Positions 1-12,609 of a DNA stretch of 64,000 nucleotides are shown here, piece after piece. Each line of letters starts with the position of its first letter. Within the stretch, counting starts at the first letter, position 1. The position numbers and the translations under genes were made by a program. Below the pieces are notes generated by a model that saw only the letters and a list, made by a program, of their open reading frames with translations, did no database searches and was not told where the DNA came from. Source of the DNA: Trichuris trichiura (lineage: Eukaryota > Nematoda > Enoplea > Trichinellida > Trichuridae); NCBI GenBank assembly GCA_037903355.1, contig JBAJFE010000014.1, positions 2,356,001-2,420,000 on the forward strand, given 5' to 3'.

Positions 1-32
1 CATTTGCCTAAATGAATTTGTTTTATGTGTAG

Positions 33-568
33 GTGCCCAAAGACAGTTGAAAATTTTACTACACTTGCGAAAAATGGTTATTACAATGGAAATGTGTTTC
101 ATCGCGTGATCAAGAGTTTTATCATACAAACTGGTGATCCCACAGGTTGGTAAGCCGCCTTTATTATTATGCTGTCTTTACAGTAGCATTGTAGGATCGG
201 GTACTGGTGGTGCTAGTATGTGGGGCCATGATTTCGAGGATGAATTTCATCCAGGCCTGAAGCATGATAGGCCCTTCGTAATGAGCATGGCAAATTGTGG
301 ACCGAACACCAATGGATCCCAATTCTTTATCACAGTCACGCCTGCTGTACGACATTACCTCCGTTTTTCTTTTCATGCCGTCCCCGTGTTGCAGGCTCAC
401 CTTGACAAAAAGCATACAATTTTTGGACTCGTCCACAAGGGCATGGAAGTTGTGCAGAACATAAACCAGGTTAAGACGAACCCGAAAAACAACAGACCTT
501 TCGAGGAAATTTCAATTGTGAGCATTAGCTTCCCATCGACTTTGCAAGATGGAGAGCCTCACTCTTGA
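33..568 (+). CDS. PPWD1: PPWD1-type cyclophilin (peptidyl-prolyl isomerase), 3' end only
   Basis: C-terminal cyclophilin domain of a PPWD1-like protein; the 5' part, which in this family carries WD40 repeats, lies left of the window. Exons 33-145, 195-346 and 395-568 join in phase; introns are 49 and 48 nt. Visible motifs are [31 protein letters not shown] (catalytic Arg in FHR), [22 protein letters not shown] and DKKHTIFG. This exact cyclophilin subtype is known from PPWD1, a nuclear spliceosome-associated isomerase; the nuclear role is inferred from the family. The tryptophan that usually contacts cyclosporin (TPWLD) is replaced by histidine (AAHLD). For the first intron a better-looking donor (gtaagc at 150) with acceptor at 183 would also keep frame, but gives a 34-nt intron and adds four residues; homology favours 146-194. 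Confidence 0.93.
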
Positions 569-1742
569 CTTTGACATTTTCGTTAATACACAAGAACATG
601 AAAAGCTTTAGCTATTTCAACGCTCTGATAATTAAATTGGGGCCTACTGTAAAGATTTGAAGAATTGTAATTTTATCTCACGGAGCAAAGCCAGCTCAGT
701 TGTCTTTCGTTTGTCTGGCATTTCCGTTCCTTATTTTCATAACCTTTAGCTGCCTGCTAAAATTCTGACGATTTTTCTCTTGTTAAATTATACAGACTGT
801 TAGTTTTCTTGCCATCAGATATTTGTAAGAATGATACGTACTCGATTCTTTTATTTCCCGTTTTCCGTCTATTCTTTTTGTTAGAAAGACATTAATAAGT
901 AAGAAATTAAACAGTTATTGTTCTAGAGGAATGCTTTAGTTTTTTATTAATATTTTTGCATCAGTGACGAAAGGCGCAGTTGTTTTTTGGCAAGGCTCAT
1001 ACAGTAAATCTAGTAGTACATTCCAAAAGATCGCGACGTGAAACCATTTCTAGCTTCGCTAAATGTAACAGCGTTTCTTTGTATGGCGACGTAAGTATCA
1101 ATTCGGACTAAGTTATCGAAATCAGTGATTTGAGACTAGCTCGGTCAAGTCCACAAATTGCTGTTTAATTTGAAAGGCGCAGTGGTATACGCAGAAGATT
1201 CAGTTTTAAGGATATTGCGGGTATCGTTTCTACTCAGGGTTCGAACTCTGTGTGGGATGAGACATTCAAAATCGACCTCTAATTTTTCTTTCTTGTTGCA
1301 TTCACTCATTGCCGTTTGGATTCGGCGATAATAAAATATCCTAATAACGGATCATTTGATATCTGATGGCGTCGTTGCTGCTGTGCAATTTTGCTATGCT
1401 CATAAGGCTAGTTTTGGTGTTTAGAAAGTGTTGTAAATGGGACGTGTACGGATTTCAACACCTCTTCAATCACTCGAGCACGCACTAGAACAGGCGAGTT
1501 AGCAACCACCATAGTTAAATGATATACTCATGTAGAAGCAACGATAGCTAGCATTCTTCCGATACATAACAGAAAGGGAAATGTTTAGATATCGAGTGAA
1601 AACTGCAAGTTGTTTGTAGGAAGGTTAATCGATCACACCGCTTTTTCAAGGCAAGTACTGATGCTATACGGAGGATGGGAAAATCCAAATTGCCAAGTTT
1701 CTTTGCTTTTTTATTTGTTTAGGAAAAAAACAAAAAAACCAC
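569..1742. other. Intergenic, no gene seen
   Basis: AT-rich sequence that begins with the 3' UTR of the cyclophilin gene. I see no splice-bounded exon, repeat or RNA gene in it. Confidence 0.5.
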
Positions 1743-1956
1743 AATGAAAAAACTTTATTACGGAACGGTTCCCGTTGATGTTTATGAAAAGAGACTCCGG
1801 AGCTTTCGGGTCATTCGAGACCTGTCATCAGCAGTCTAAAGTTGTAAATATTTACAACTTTAGACCGCTGATGACGGGTCTCGAATGACCCGAAAGCTCC
1901 GGAGTCCCTTTTCATAAACATCAACGGGAACCGTTCCGTAATAAAGTTTTTTCATT
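1743..1956. repeat. Near-perfect palindromic fold-back repeat, Penelope-terminus-like
   Basis: Two 107-bp arms (1743-1849 and 1850-1956) are inverted copies with about three mismatches and no spacer; the centre is gttgtaaat/atttacaac. Each arm holds TTTATTACGG, a tract of the form gtcccGTTGAT, CTCCGGAG and a hammerhead-like core. The core is cleanest in the right arm at 1868-1906: CTGATGA, hairpin CGGGTC/GACCCG, GAAA, CTCCGGAG, GTC. Related sequences occur at 38.4-38.8, 33.1-33.3, 6.75-7.14 and 63.6-63.8 kb. Short repeats with hammerhead motifs are known from the ends of Penelope-like retroelements; that link is inferred from the motif alone. Confidence 0.8.
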
Positions 1957-2034
1957 ATGAAAATATATGGTCCCGTACCAAGACACCACATTTTCAGAAA
2001 AAACCACAAGTGCAAACTGACCCATCGTCTACAC

Positions 2035-2149
2035 CAGTGTTTCTCAACGTGGGCCCTGGAGGATAATGCGGCAGGACATTGTCTCAATAAACTGTGGGCC
2101 CTGACAAGGCCTAGGGGATCCCTGGGGCAAAAAAGATTGAGAAACTATG
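2035..2149. mobile_element. hAT-type MITE with 8-bp target duplication
   Basis: A 115-bp element. Its left end CAGTGTTTCTCAA matches the reverse complement of its right end (CATAGTTTCTCAA) at 11 of 13 positions. It is flanked on both sides by the same 8 bases, gtctacac (2027-2034 and 2150-2157). An 8-bp duplication and a CAGnGnTTCTCAA end are typical of the hAT superfamily. It has no coding capacity. Confidence 0.85.
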
Positions 2150-2157
2150 GTCTACAC

Positions 2158-5100
2158 GGTAGAACGATAGGCATTCACTAACAACTGATTTGCAGGTACA
2201 CAACACAATTTACCCTAGATGTAGACCGCCTGAGATGATCAATCGGTGGGAAGAATAAAATCTTCGCGTTATTTAAATAAACCTGCTGAAAGCGTTACGT
2301 AACTCATTTCATTTTAGTAATCTACCCTTTGACATACTGCAAAATGAAAAGATAGTAAAGCAGCAATGATCAACTCGGTTCCGTTCCAGTAGCTGAAATG
2401 AAAAATAGAAGGGAGCTGTCAATTCCATAAGTCAAACTAGTGAGGGTTATCCAGTTTTAAATGAATGTACGAATTAGTGGAAGTATGAATGTTTTCAAAA
2501 TATTTCTGCTTGTGGTGGTAAATCGACTGATGCATAACGCTAAAAATGGCTCTTGGGTAATCTTGCCTTATATGGGACACGTAACAAAAAAAAAATCAGG
2601 ATTTGGGGCAAAGCGTCAGAGAGATCGTTTGCTTCTGTAAACAGCAACGGAAAAGAGTCTTTGATCAGCTGGTTTAAAAACGGAATTATGCTCTATCTAT
2701 GCAACTTATTTAACAGTTTGGCAAGCTAGAGTATGAATCCTCTTGCACAGGAGCTGAGTAACATATTCTTTCCTCTTACGACGATATTATATTGACAGGG
2801 TAACTTTTACAATGCTTACTCTCTATCAGGAATAGAGTTCTACGTGGTTTTCAGGAGAAACCTGGTTATATTTTTAACTCATAGAAAGACGGTCCCACAG
2901 TTCTAGAATAAATGGCCTCTTACCTCGGAAAGAACAGAGTTCCAGTGACACACTTTTCTCATCTTGCTATCCTTAGCTACTTATGAAGTGCAATCGAATT
3001 AGAGATCCTTTCAGGGATTTTTTCGTTGGAGTAAAATAGAAGTCCAGCTATTTTTGGTTCGCACACGCTCTTCTTTACTGCTGCAATTATTTGCCTATGG
3101 GTCGAACCCAGTTTGCCCACCTCTTACGGCTATGCTATAGCGTTCTGCGTTACAATCATTGTGCTTAAGCTACTGCAACCGCTACTCAATAGTTTCTAGA
3201 ACATCCTATACCTCAACAGTGGCCAGCTGAGTCGCGGCAGGCCTTCTTTATATTCCTCTTAATCTGCTTCTTCTCTTCCTTCTACTTCACCTTCCAACAT
3301 GTAATTCCGGTTGGCAGTTCGAAACGTATTCAGTTTCCTGATATTCCAGTTCTTCAAAAGTTAGCCTGCTTTCAGTAATTTCGTAAGCTTGAGCAGAAGG
3401 CTCGAAGTTGTAGTCGCCGTGCTATGCCAGGTGCGCGCAAAAGAATAATCCTTTACTTAACGGCAAGAACAGTAACGTCAACGCCAACACACGGACTACC
3501 GAGAGAGTGGAAAAACAACCGCGTCAACAACTGGAGGCTGGTGACCTTGATGTGCAGTGCTTTTCGACTATGCAGCTGAACCGGTCCCTACAAAGTCTTC
3601 AAAATGGAGGGTCACATCTTGGATGAGTTCAGTCAAGCAACGGAAGCATCGTTTTGATAGGCCATTCCAACCTTTCAAGATATTGTTAATTGCCATTCTC
3701 AGCTTGAAGCGTCTGATATGAATCATGGAACTTTTTGCGCTAGTAGAATCACCGCTTCACTTTTTTTTAATTCAAGAACTCGCATAAGATCACAGAGCGG
3801 TCTTTGTTTGCTCTCAGTGGATGAAAACGCAAGGAAACTTTGCAATACGCCCACGCTTTCCAGGTCGTAAAATTGCATATTAGCAAAAATGGACTATACA
3901 AAGAGGCGTTATAACAAGAATTACCTGTGTTAAAATTCCCTACTCTCAAAAATAACGCGGCTATGCCATTCATATATGACTCATGTCATTTCAAACAGGT
4001 TTGTCACATAGCTGCCGTTTACCTGCGACAGAAACGCGGCGCTTTCAGGAGTCAAGAGTTCCTGTCATCTGTGATTTTCATCTGTTCATTCCTGCCATTG
4101 GGCTTCAAGGGGATCGCATACTTCCTCACCTCATATCGATAAAGAATTTCATTTTTTGACTGTTTGCAAGAACACACTGCAACGTAATTGAAAGCTTCAG
4201 ACCTGCAGAACATCATGCATTCAGGAATCGAGCTGAAAGTACCATTAGTGCCACTTTCCTTGAAGTCAATGAGTGTAAAAGCTTAATCCTTTTTGACACG
4301 AACATAAGGGACCGACTCGTGACGCAGTCCACCTACAAATGGGCACTTAACGATGCGTCTAAAATTTTTTCCGTTCAGCGGTAAGCTGTTCTAAAATATG
4401 GATAATGTGAAAAGAAATCATAAAAACCGGTTTAGCCAATAAGGCGGCAAAACATACCACTTTCTTATCGTTCCACAGGAACAAAGCGGAAACTGAAATC
4501 TACTGTCAATATGAATTCAGTATCATACCTTTGGTCCACATAAAAAGCTGACCATGACGTCACACTTCCATGTTTCAACATACAATTTCTCCTCAATAAT
4601 GACTGATTTTTAAGCACGTTCCCAAGATAGCCCTCACACGACCCACCTCACTGTGTTCAGTGTACGCAAGTTCGTTCAGAATATTGACCAGTTTGTCAGT
4701 GCTCTTTGTGGAGACTTTCAGAACGAATAGAGGTTGCCTAAAATTCTGAAACTTCATAGAAGCATCAAAGAGCTTAAAAAGCAAAAGTCTTACATATTAA
4801 ACATCAACAAGGGCTATAGCGGCGTAAATACATGCGATTCCAGAGAACAATGGGAGCAACAAAGCTGAAATTTTTATCATCTTATGGACACCGGCTAGCA
4901 ATGCTTTATGCCAAACAAGAAAAGAACAACTGCTGTCATCTAATAGTCCGTTTTCCCAACGGGATGTCTCCCGTCTGCTTGCAACTCAGCAGAAAATGGA
5001 CATTTCGTTTTAGTTGAGCGCGCTTCTTTTACATTTCACGTGACGAAACTGATGAAGCGAGCAGCGAGGTCTCACCAACATTGCAGATGGGAGCAGAATA

Positions 5101-5704
5101 ATTATCATGCCGTTTAGGCTAACAGAAAATTTTCTGTAAGCTTTTTTGGCTGACGAGAAGGACGGCGAAAAAAGTTCTTGTTGACGGCCGGAGTTCACCT
5201 GACAACGCGGATAGGGCCAACACATAGGGGTTTTACAAAGAAGACGGATTATTCTTCCGGCACTCATCTGATTAAAAGCGCTTTATTGGTTTTAGAAGAA
5301 AAAGTTTACAAGCAGAACAGACACTGAATGAGACACATGAATAAGGACATGGTGTGCCTGAACGCAGCAGGTTAAATGTGATTTACTTTCCTAAGAACTA
5401 ATGCACACAGACTAAAACTGCTCTATGGCAAAGGAGATAAGTTAGCCTCAAAAGGACAAAAGCTCTGTGAACAATACACCTTAGATATCCTCGCGGCTGA
5501 ATTCCGGGTCCTGTTTTGTACCACTGGGGACGCCTTACGCCAGACGTATTATAGCTGCGCTGACGACAGGAAGAGCGGCTTCCCATAAGCATCGCCTAAT
5601 AAAAATTCTCACATGGCGAACATTTCGTACTTGAATTATGGATTCAATATTGTTGAATTCGAAGTCCGTCTTGAAAGGAAAACATTAAAATAACATTCAA
5701 TATT
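2158..5704. other. Intergenic, no gene seen
   Basis: No exon chain, RNA gene or clear repeat recognised. The open frames here are under 90 codons and lack family motifs. Confidence 0.45.
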
Positions 5705-5705
5705 C

Positions 5706-6728
5706 TAGTAATTCAGTTTATGCGGAAACGACATCCTCAGCTTCCGGTTGCTCATTTAGGAGCTGTACGTGGGAAAGTATTTTCTTCTGCTCCAAACGTG
5801 CCTGCATTTAAAAGCAGCCGGCAGAACGTCCAATCGAAGTTAACACTTTTGAACATGCGCATATATCAGAAACCTATCAGGGTATCAACAAGTCTGATTC
5901 GTTGAAGTAGGAAGATCGCGCACACACTATCTAGCAACATGCCGCTAGCTGAAGCAATGCACATTGGAATTATTTGGAGTTTAAGGATTTGGGGCTTGCA
6001 GGAAATGAATACCAAACAGAGGGCAAAGCTTTCCGTCCAATCACTAAGTAATGCTATGCCTTTCCTGTCGGCTGAGGCATACACAGTTTCATTAAAGTAA
6101 ATACTTTCTCTGACGGTTAGCGGAAAAAAGTTTCCAAATAACGAATTGCACAACGAAGACATCTCGTTCTCAGCGACAAAATACGACGGAATTGCGCTAG
6201 TCGACGAATCTTCCTTTGGCTGCGACTCGCCATTCTTCCGAAAAATAGCCGAGTTACAAAAAGCGGTCAAACTTCCAGGTGGTGAGCCATCACGAAGACA
6301 CTCTGACGTTAACCCAACTGTCCGGACCGCTGAATGTCAACTTAGAGTTGTAAAGTATATATATTCGTTTTTTTGGTTGCTGTTTAACGTGAGGTTCACA
6401 ATTAATGAAGAAATCAGGGCCACAGAAAACCGTTAAACGAATTTTTGTTTTCAATAGTCCCACTTTATCACAGTATTTCACTCCCTTGTCGCACTCGCGC
6501 CTGTCGTGATACATCTCAACAGCGTACAGCATTTCTTTTAACGGTCGATTAAGTTTTCATATCAGACCAATTCATCACTTAGTAGCATAATTTTACCAAA
6601 CTCGGGAAGCATCCAGAATGAGCAGTTCCCGCCATGAGCGACATCAGTAATTATCGTGGGATTGGCTACCCTACTGGGAAATAAATGTAAACGCAGACTT
6701 CAATAGATTATGCAGTTTGTTCAGTTAA
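5706..6728. repeat. Direct repeat of about 1 kb, copy 1
   Basis: This block recurs diverged but collinear at about 7145-8165 and in part at 8866-9066. Shared landmarks include AAAAGCAGCCGGCAGAA, GGCTTGCAGGAAATGAAT, CTGTCCGGACCGCTG and CTCGGGAAGCATCCAG. Open frames are broken differently in the two copies, so it reads as a non-coding or decayed repeat rather than a gene pair. Confidence 0.75.
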
Positions 6729-6749
6729 AAAGAAGTGAAAGGGTGAGGT

Positions 6750-7140
6750 TGAAAACTGGGTGCTTCTTAACGGGTCTGTGGATCTTCAGGAGGGAGTTTC
6801 TTTATTACGGCTTTGTCTTGCCCGTTGATAATTTCTGAAGTTTCCGAGGCAAACGCCCTACCAAAGAATGGATGAGCAAATGTTAAGAAAAAATTCAGAA
6901 CAAGAACTTAACAGTTTCAGAGCCTTCGGACCAACCTTGTCCCGTTGTTAGCGAAGACGGTAATGTCAAGGCATTAAATCTGTTAAGTACTTGTTCTGAA
7001 TTTTTCCTTAATAATTGCTCATCCATCCGTTGGTAGGTCATTTGCTTCGATTTGATTTCAGACTTAGGGCTAGACGAAGCCGTGTTGAAGATATGAAAAT
7101 CCACCGTCCCATTAAGAAGCACCCAGTTTTTAAGAACATT
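6750..7140. repeat. Imperfect fold-back repeat between the two 1-kb copies
   Basis: The left arm (about 6750-6912, with AACTGGGTGCTTCTTAA and ATTCAGAACAAGAACTTAAC) returns inverted at about 6977-7135 (with TACTTGTTCTGAAT and AAGAAGCACCCAGTT). The centre holds a degenerate hammerhead-like core on the minus strand (CTAACAA, GGGAC/GGTCC, GAAG). A related single-arm copy lies at 63.59-63.81 kb, sharing ACGGATGGATGAGC. The left arm also has TTTATTACGG and the cccgttgat tract seen in the palindrome at 1.74 kb. Confidence 0.7.
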
Positions 7141-7144
7141 CCTC

Positions 7145-8165
7145 ATTGCAGTAACTCAGCTGATGCGAAAACGACCCCCTGAGCCTGCCGTTGCTCAAAT
7201 AGAAGCCGTATGCGTGAAAGTATTTTCCTCTGCTCCAAGTGTGCATGCATTTAAAAGCAGCCGGCAGAATGTCCGGTCGAAGTGAACACGTTTGAACATG
7301 TGCCATACGAGAAAGCCATCAGAATATCACCAAGTATCATTGAAATAGAGAGATTGCGCACATACAGTCTTCAAACAAACCTTTATCTGAACCTGTGCAT
7401 ATCAGAATTATTCAAAGTGGAAGGATTTGAGGCTTGCAGGAAATGAATTCTAAATAGAGGGCAAAGCTTTTCGTCCAACCACTGAGTAATGGTGTGGCTT
7501 TCCAGTCGGCTGAGGCTTACATAGTTTCATTTATGCCAATACTTTCTCAGACGGTTCGCAGGAAAATTTTCGAATAATGAATTGTACACTGCAGTCATTT
7601 CTTTCTCAGAGACAAAATCCGACGCAGTCGCGTTCGTCAACTAATCTTTCTTTGGTTTCGACTCTCCCTTCTTCCGAAAAACAGCCGACTTACCAAAAGC
7701 AGTCAATTTTCCAGCTGGTGAGGCGTCACAAGGACAAGTTTGCGTTAACCCAGCTGTCCGGACCGCTGCATGTTATCTCTCGCTGCAATTTATATATACT
7801 TGTTTTAAAACCACTAGTTAACAAAAGGTTCACTGCTAGGGCATAACCCGGGACCACAGATTACCGTTAAACGGGTCCTTGCTTTCAGTAGTCCCACTTT
7901 ATCGCAATATTTTCGTTCCTTTGTCGCACTTTCGCCCATCGTGATTCATCTCATCAGCATACAGCATCTTTTTTAACGGCTGATTAAGTTTTCACATCAG
8001 ACCAGTACATCACTTAGTACCATATTTTTACCAAACTCGGGAAGCATCCAGGAATCAGCAGTTCCAGCCACGAGCGACATCAGTAATAATCGATGGGTTG
8101 GCTACCCTTCTGGGCAATAAATGTAAACGGAGATTTTGACAAATTATGCAGTTTGGTCAGTCAGA
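7145..8165. repeat. Direct repeat of about 1 kb, copy 2
   Basis: Collinear with 5706-6728, with many substitutions and small indels. Same orientation, about 1.44 kb apart. Confidence 0.75.
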
Positions 8166-11100
8166 AATGAAAAGGTGTAATAACAAGTGAGAATAACGCA
8201 AGAACAAAATTAAACTTAAAATTGTAGACCTTTATTCTACAGTTGTATCCCGTTTTTGGAAGAAAAAAAATTTCTGAGCGATTGGTGTTCTGCCGCAAAG
8301 AATCTCCAGCGGGTAACCAAAAGGGCAAATTCAGTGACACTGAAGTGGCTGTTGAATTTCGCTTGCTTTAGAATACTTCCGGACGTTTGGACAGTTTGTA
8401 GGCAGTGTGTTAATTCTATCGAATGTTTATCACCCTGTTTCTCTGTCATCAGATTATTTCAACCAGTTTATGCGTATGCGTTCTGCAGATGAGATCCTTT
8501 TTTTGTTAGTCATCAAAAATTGCATCTTTTTCGAATGACTCATGTTTTTTCTTCGCACCGGAGACTCCAGTTTCAGTTCTCGTATATCCAATTGTTTGTC
8601 AGCGTCTTTATTCCAGTCCATTGTTTACTCTGTTCCATAATCCAAGTTTCGTTCCACGTGTTGTGTATGCAATATTTTAAAAATGGCTCGGTTCATGTGA
8701 ATCTCTTTATGGTATTATCTTACTTTTGTGCGTGGCTCCATCGTGCATGCTTTAACGATTTCATGTTTTCCATTGCGTAGTTCCAGTTTCAGTTGTTTAA
8801 TAAATACATAATTGTGTTCGTATCTACATCAATACTCAGTCCAACATATTCTCTAGCCGACAAATAGCAGGTCAGCGATAATGAACTCTGGACTGAGGAC
8901 GCCCCAATCTTAGCGACAGAACGCGATGGCATTGCATTCTTTACGCAATCTTCCTCTGATTGCTCAGTTTCGTTAAGTCGTATAGCACTTTAAGAAAACG
9001 GTTTAATTACCAGCTGGTAAGTTTTCACAAAGATTCGTTCACGTTAAGCCAACTGCTTAGACCATCAAGCGCTAACGTGCATTCCAAACGTAGTAGCGGT
9101 TAAATACTCGGGAGGACAATAAATATCTAATACCGACGTGTAGGAATTAGTTTTGCTAGAATGCAGGTTGCAGGGGAAACGTAGCTCGATGGTATGTCCC
9201 TGGCGCTAAGCAGCGTTCATGAGTCATGCGTGGCCAGTGCTTTTGTAGTGTGAACTCAGAAATCTCCGTAATTTGCCTGGGGCGTATTATGCGCGTAGAA
9301 ACTGTTAGAGGAGGTAATACAACCCAACGTTTGCAGACTGTTTGCACAGGCGTTACTCTCGCGTGGTTCATCACACCTAACCCTTTCCAGCGTTTTTGTT
9401 TGTGTTTCTTTTCTGCCGTCAGCATTTCCACCGTTCCTTTAAGAAGTTATTAGTCTGAACAAAGACTGCCACACGTACCAGTCATTGCTTTATTCTTTAG
9501 CGTAGGGAGAGCAAGAAACATGTTTATTTAAAGAGTTGCAAAAAAGCGCCAGGGTACTATGTAGGCACGGTTTTGATTAACATAAGCAGACGCAGCGAGA
9601 TAACATCTAACATTTATTATATATAAGAAAGCGATGATCCGAAATGTAACGATCTAATGCTCATGAAACGTCGACGTCGTTTTTTTGTCAGTATTGTAAA
9701 AACTGCTCTGCAGATAGCACTTCATTAAGAATGGAATGTAATATGCGCTGGTATCCTGCAGTTTTTGAGATGAGGAACGCGCTGTTATGACTTCTATTTG
9801 TGCAAAAGCTGTTAATATTGCAATATTCATTTTTGAAAAGCCTTTATTTACGGTGTTAACCCGTTTTTGTATTTATGACGTTTATTGATGTTAATAATAA
9901 ACGTTTACCATGAAGCTAATATTCATTTTTTAGAAAAGAAGCGATGAAAGAAGTGATATTCGTTATTGCTACGCTTGTGGTACTAAGTTTCGCTATTCTA
10001 TTCTCATCTTGTAGTATTCTTTCTTCTACGCTTATTTGTTGGTATAAAAGTTTTCGTTGAGCTGATGCCAGTATTAAACAACAATAACTTCAACTTCAAT
10101 ATTACTTATGTCTCGTGATCAGTTTGTTAACTTCTGGTGACACGATCTCAATTATATTTTTTGAAACAGATTACCTTTTCCACACCGTGGTGTGCCCTGC
10201 CGTACTCGTGACAGAGCGTGCTCCATATTTGCCTGTTTTGTGGCTCTGCAATTAGGTTTTTCCAGAGAAGATTATGTTGGTAACAGAGGTGTTGTTCGTG
10301 ACTATTTTTAAAAAACCATACAGCCGATCTGATTCTCCATGACGGGAAAAAGCATTCAAAAGACAACTTAGTGGCAGCGATAAAAGGAATAAGGATCTTT
10401 CAAAACAATCCAGCTCCTTCTTCAACTCACAGTGGTATTCTGTTGCGTCTGTATGCGTACGTGAGCGAGGTGAGGCATCGTCGTTACGCGTCATTCAGTT
10501 TGTCGAATCAGGATTGACCAAACCTCGCTCACTGTAATGCCATAGTTTCTCTGTAAACCGATGCTGCGGCGTATGATTAGTGGTGTAATAAATAATGTAA
10601 AGAGGGTTCCATCCTACAAGGGACAATTAAAGAAGCATTACTCACACATCAAAACTTGAGCTTAAACAGTGATCATGGGACAGGCAGAGTCTCAAAAGAT
10701 ACAGAAGAAATTTCAGTGAGCCCTTTAAATTAATAGAATGAATATTTATCATTTCTATGATACGCGCTGCGTGCTGAAAACATGCCCACTCTTTCTCTTG
10801 CAAGTGTTTGTGCTCATGTTAAAGTACAGGGATAATTAAGTTCTCATTCAGGTAACTTATTGGGAAAAGTGTCAGTGCGACATGAAGCATTTTATCTAGC
10901 ACTGTTATTACTTGGGAAAGGCGCCCGTCTTGATGAAATGATTTTTGCTAAATGTATTGTCTTGTACACTATTTCCCTGCGATAGATAGTACGAAAGTTC
11001 TTTGCCATTAGCGAGCAAGTTTTCTTTCGTCGATCTTTCAACTTTTGCAACTAAGAATAATTGTAAAACTTGCGCGTCTGAATTTTCCGTTTCTTAGAAA

Positions 11101-12235
11101 ATAAAGCTTGGTTTGAAGAAAAAACTTTATTTTCCAAGTGTAATTTTATGGACTTGGGCAAACCAAAGGCAAATAACCATTTTTCTTCAACAGGATTGTC
11201 AAAGCTGTACTGCTGAAAGGCAGAGGTGAGATTGGTTAACGCTGCTGAAAGTGAGTTAAACAAGTAAAACGCTGCGTAAATGTTAGTGAAATTCTAATAT
11301 TAATATTCTACTGCAAGATAGTTCAGACTGAAATTCCAGATGTTCCATTAAGACATATTGCCATTATTTTCCTACTTATTCTCACGTTTCCTTTTGGCCC
11401 ATTATCACCGGGTCACTGTGTCTTAACAAAGCACAAGTCTGACCGTCACTGAGAATGAGCAGTTTTAGCCAGATTAGCATTCTGTTCAAAAAAGGATTTC
11501 TGTGAAATATTTCATCGTAATAATTTTTTTAAAGATACAGGGTGTTTCGAAATCGTTTTTCATAATATATTCATTTCGCTGATGATTTCCGCCGTTATCT
11601 GCGACGAGTGTTCGTCACTGGGGAGAGCTTAACTGACACCGAAAGTTCAAGTGTTCTTAATAATAGAATTATCTACCTAAACGGTATTAAGTCGTCAGTC
11701 AAATAAACATAGTAATAATTCATGATTAATAGCTTTTTCGATGACACACTATAGCTTATTCTATCACCATGCTGATGACGGGAAACCTATTCCCTGAATC
11801 CACTGTCTTTTTTTCACAATAGACTTTAGCAAGACGCAATTGTCAGAAATAACTCATAGACGCACACGTGGCTCCAGCATTGTGGTATAGTGAGCGCGAA
11901 CTGTATTACTTCTGCTTAACTTTCTCATATATCAACAGCTGATAACTACTTCTTGTAAAAACTTTTTCGTAGCTGAACTTGTGCTTGGGCGGCGTCTTGT
12001 GATCTCTGCTTAGAGGCCTTTTAAGTGATACATCTTAAAAAATAGCGCCCAAAATTTACCACTTATGAGAATAGGCATACATTCCTATTGCCTTTTCAGA
12101 GCCTACATCTTTCTTAATCCAGCTGTCTGAATGAAAGTAGTATCCTATATGTCCTTCTTGAAGACCGAGGATTTGCTAAAACGGAATTGTTCTTCCTTTT
12201 CTGATCTTTGTCAATGGCTTCCCTTTTTGCAACAA
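8166..12235. other. Intergenic; partial third copy of the 1-kb repeat, otherwise nothing seen
   Basis: 8866-9066 resembles the internal part of the 1-kb repeat: it keeps TACCAGCTGGTAAG- and CGTTAAGCCAACTG-like landmarks in the same order. I see no gene or RNA in the rest. Confidence 0.45.
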
Positions 12236-12563
12236 CTGAGCAAGTGCTCAACCAGCCGATTAACACACGCCATTTGGCGAGTTAGGCCAAATAATAACTT
12301 CCCGTCCGTATATTGACGGAAAATTTGTTCCATTTAATTATAGATACGTGCTCACTACGAAGGGGAGAAGCCGCTGTCAAATACTAAAATCTGTTTCTTT
12401 ACTAATATCATAAACAAAAGGTGTGATGAGCTATCGTCATTCTGTGACCACGAGCAATATGGACACGCGCTGAAAACTATATTTTTTTTAGAGGGGTATA
12501 TGTTTCCATGGCTGCTATAGAGAACTTTCAAGCTTCAGATAATTTCCAGCAGTGAAAGCCTTC

Positions 12564-12609
<46 letters not shown>

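Noticed and set aside
5866..6270. 134-codon minus-strand frame in the 1-kb repeat
   Set aside because: The frame is broken in the second copy and shows no motif; it is part of a repeat.
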